From contig PJAB01000400.1 of the NCBI GenBank assembly GCA_002887195.1, positions 1 through 27,686 on the forward strand: DNA of 27,686 bases, read 5' to 3'. Below, piece after piece: positions 26,166-27,686 of the stretch. Positions within the stretch are counted from its first letter, which is position 1. Each line of letters begins with the position of its first letter. Source of the DNA: Chrysochromulina parva. Its lineage: Eukaryota > Haptophyta > Prymnesiales > Chrysochromulinaceae. Under the pieces are notes generated by a model that worked only from the letters and a program-made list of their open reading frames with translations, was not told the origin of the DNA and did no database searches. Position numbers and translations under genes: made by a program.

Positions 26166-27686
26166 TCACTGGCGAGTCGCTGGCGAGTCGTCCGAGCCGC
26201 CTCCCTCGCCAAAAATCTCAAAGTAGTTGTCGATGATGGCGGCCATCGGCCCGTAGAAGGAGGGATCGTCCTGGATGCGTCGCAGGTAGACGTTGTCAGC
26301 GGTGGGCGCGGCGCCGCTAGAGATACGGCGCACGTCAGGTGTGCTTCCGGCGCCTCCGGCGTAGATCGCATTTGCATCGGCCAGTGCTTGGGTCGCCTTC
26401 TGCGCCTCGCGCATGAGCGTGCTCAGCAGCGAACCGGCCACCTTGTTGGTCACCATCGAGACGAGCGTCTGCGGCAGGCTGCCCGCTTTGAGGTCGACAT
26501 GACTGACCCACCTGACCCTACACGATGTTTTCGTGAGGGGGTGGATGAGAACCTTGATGCACTTGAACGACGCGAGCTTGATGCCCTCCGCGCTCGCTGG
26601 GACTTCCACAGGTGCCGCGTCCCCGAGCGACGCGCCGAGCAGCAAGATGGACTGGCGCTCTTGTAGAGAGTCGGAGATGGACCAGTGGATGAGAGCGCCG
26701 CGCTTCATCATGGGCGTCAGGTCGAACTGCACGTACGTGGTGCGCTCATACGGAGAGATATGCGTGAGCACCTCGGCGGCTCCGCAGAAGGGCATCCACC
26801 TGGGCCAGAGCTCGGCTTCGTGTGCCACCGCCGATGCATGCAAAAGGGAGGCACCTGAGAGTTCGCCGTCGATGCGTACCCATAGGGACCCATCCTCGTC
26901 CGGTCGCCACTGAGTGCGAAGCCCGAGTGCCTCAGACGCAGGTCGCCAGCCCCCACTACCCAGCTCGTCCAGCTCGCGCAAGGCTATCTGCACCTCGGTC
27001 GTCGAGACCAGAATCATGTTGAGCATCGTGCGCATGTTCTTGAGCCACTCCTGCTCCGTTTCGTCACGCGGTGTGAGGCAAGCCTTTGTGACGAGCTTCT
27101 CGACGCCTCGAAGCACCTGCGACCGGCGCAGCAGAGGGGTACGATTAGAAAGGTGGGGTTGGGAAGGTGGTAGGGGAGACTATCCTCGGGGTGGGGCGGG
27201 AGCGCAAGTTCGCATGGCGGGTACTTGGGGGTTGAGGCGGGTAGAATGGGGGGGTGGGGCGGGTCATCGGCGGGGGGGGGCGGGTATGGAGGGTCGGGGC
27301 GGGGTGGAGGGGGCAGGGGAAGCACCTGCCCACACGCGAGGATGCGGTTCGCGCGCAGGTGACGCGACATTTCCTTGAGACCGTCCTGCAGCGCCACGCC
27401 ATGCTCGGCGTACAGCGTCGCACTCTCGGCGAAGAGATCCTGTGAGAGCTCATCCAGCTGGGCAGCGTACCAATTGGCGGACTGTGGCTCGGCGTCGCGC
27501 TCGAGCGCGCTCACGTTGAGCTCCTGCTGCCGTGCGAGCTCTATCGCCTCGACGAGCTTGCGCTCAGCCATCTCGAGCTCCCGCTCCGTCGGGCCTACCG
27601 GAGGGTCCTGCCCCTTAAGGGCGATCACGCCGCGGTAGGCCTCGATGGCGAGATGGTGATCTCCGAGCTTGAGCCGCAGATTGGCC
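26166..27686 (-). CDS. TPR-START domain protein, partial (complement(join(26166..27116,27326..>27686)))
   Basis: The N-terminus lies beyond the window. The visible part begins with a TPR-like helix pair (ANLRLKLGDHHLAIEAYRGVIALKG), then an acidic helical region, then a START-type lipid-binding domain (about GSLWVRIDGELSGASLLHAS to the helix SLPQTLVSMVTNKVAGSLLSTL). START domains bind sterols, phospholipids or similar ligands in a hydrophobic cavity, so lipid transfer or sensing is likely; the ligand is unknown. The junction RILACGQ|VLRGVEKLV is in frame (phase 0) after removal of a 209-nt C-rich intron. The frame is open to position 27686. An 11-nt tandem duplication (26169-26190) spans the last codons and may have altered the C-terminus. 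The START call is based on the closing helix and overall pattern. Confidence 0.7.
26169..26190 (+). repeat. 11-nt tandem duplication at the end of the START gene
   Basis: CTGGCGAGTCG occurs twice in a row (26169-26179, 26180-26190). Since 11 is not a multiple of three, the duplication must have changed the reading of the last codons when it arose. Confidence 0.9.
27117..27325 (-). other. C-rich intron E (209 nt) in the TPR-START gene
   Basis: Read on the minus strand, donor GGGCAG|GTGCTTCCC (intron starts at 27325) and acceptor GTCGCAG|GTGCTTCGA (ends at 27117) bound a phase-0 intron. The sense strand is very C-rich with repeated ACCCGCC motifs, so the plus strand is G-rich with many G-runs. 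GCAGGTGCTTC is directly repeated at both splice sites. It lacks the GATTGCC core. Confidence 0.85.

Noticed and set aside
26005..26226. 73-codon frame downstream of the TATAAATA box
   Set aside because: It runs antisense into the START gene and has no motif. I kept only the TATA box and hairpin as observations.
1..27686. tRNA, rRNA or snRNA genes
   Set aside because: I looked for T-loop-like GGTTCGAATCC signatures and for familiar rRNA or snRNA cores and saw none. A covariance-model search would be needed to exclude small RNAs.

Overview
The window looks like nuclear DNA of a unicellular alga with a secondary, red-type plastid; a haptophyte fits best (moderate confidence, inference only). 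It is GC-rich, its genes have short GT-AG introns and long gene-free spacers, and its proteins are eukaryotic: a TBC1D31/WDR67 homologue, a Sec7-PH ARF-GEF with a WW domain, a RING membrane protein and a START-domain protein. A nuclear ftsH has a signal peptide ending in an AAA|FAP-type site followed by a transit and a thylakoid-transfer segment, as expected for a complex plastid. There are no operons. I recognised no tRNA, rRNA, CRISPR array or transposase.

Layout. 121-834 (+): DUF1499 protein. 998-2248 (+): O-fucosyltransferase-like protein with a C-terminal polyglutamine tract. 2589-5273 (+): two-domain sulfotransferase with two short repeat-built introns. 5455-8988 (+): intronless single-chain biotin-dependent acyl-CoA carboxylase (BC-BCCP-CT) with a mitochondrial-type N-terminus. 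9226-10236 (+): DEK-C plus ARM/HEAT-repeat protein. 10237-11352: spacer. 11353-13561 (+): plastid FtsH with a conventional intron. 14082-18872 (+): TBC1D31 homologue with one repeat-built intron. 18873-19688: spacer with microrepeats. 19689-21137 (-): GT77-like glycosyltransferase. 21279-24552 (+): Sec7-PH-WW-coiled-coil ARF-GEF with a triplicated intron. 24961-25743 (+): RING membrane protein. 26166-27686 (-, open at the right edge): TPR-START protein with a C-rich intron.

The most striking signal is the introns. Four of the six (4220-4309, 4398-4481, 15819-15926, 23685-23913) are 84-229 nt long and made of tandem short repeats around a common GATTGCC core. Three of them end in nearly the same sequence (TGATTGCCTCCCTCATCAG and close variants). 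Each also begins with a copy of the start of the downstream exon, giving direct repeats of 11-47 nt across the intron. This is what introner-like insertion, or intron birth by tandem duplication, should leave behind. One case is a triple tandem intron whose inner joints are perfect CAG|GT zero-length exons, a recursive-splicing layout.

Functionally, three genes (O-fucosyltransferase-like, sulfotransferase, GT77-like) point to secretory-pathway glycan synthesis and sulfation. FtsH serves thylakoid proteostasis, the carboxylase mitochondrial acyl-CoA metabolism, and the ARF-GEF, TBC1D31 and START proteins membrane traffic or cilium functions. These are independent genes, not a pathway cluster.
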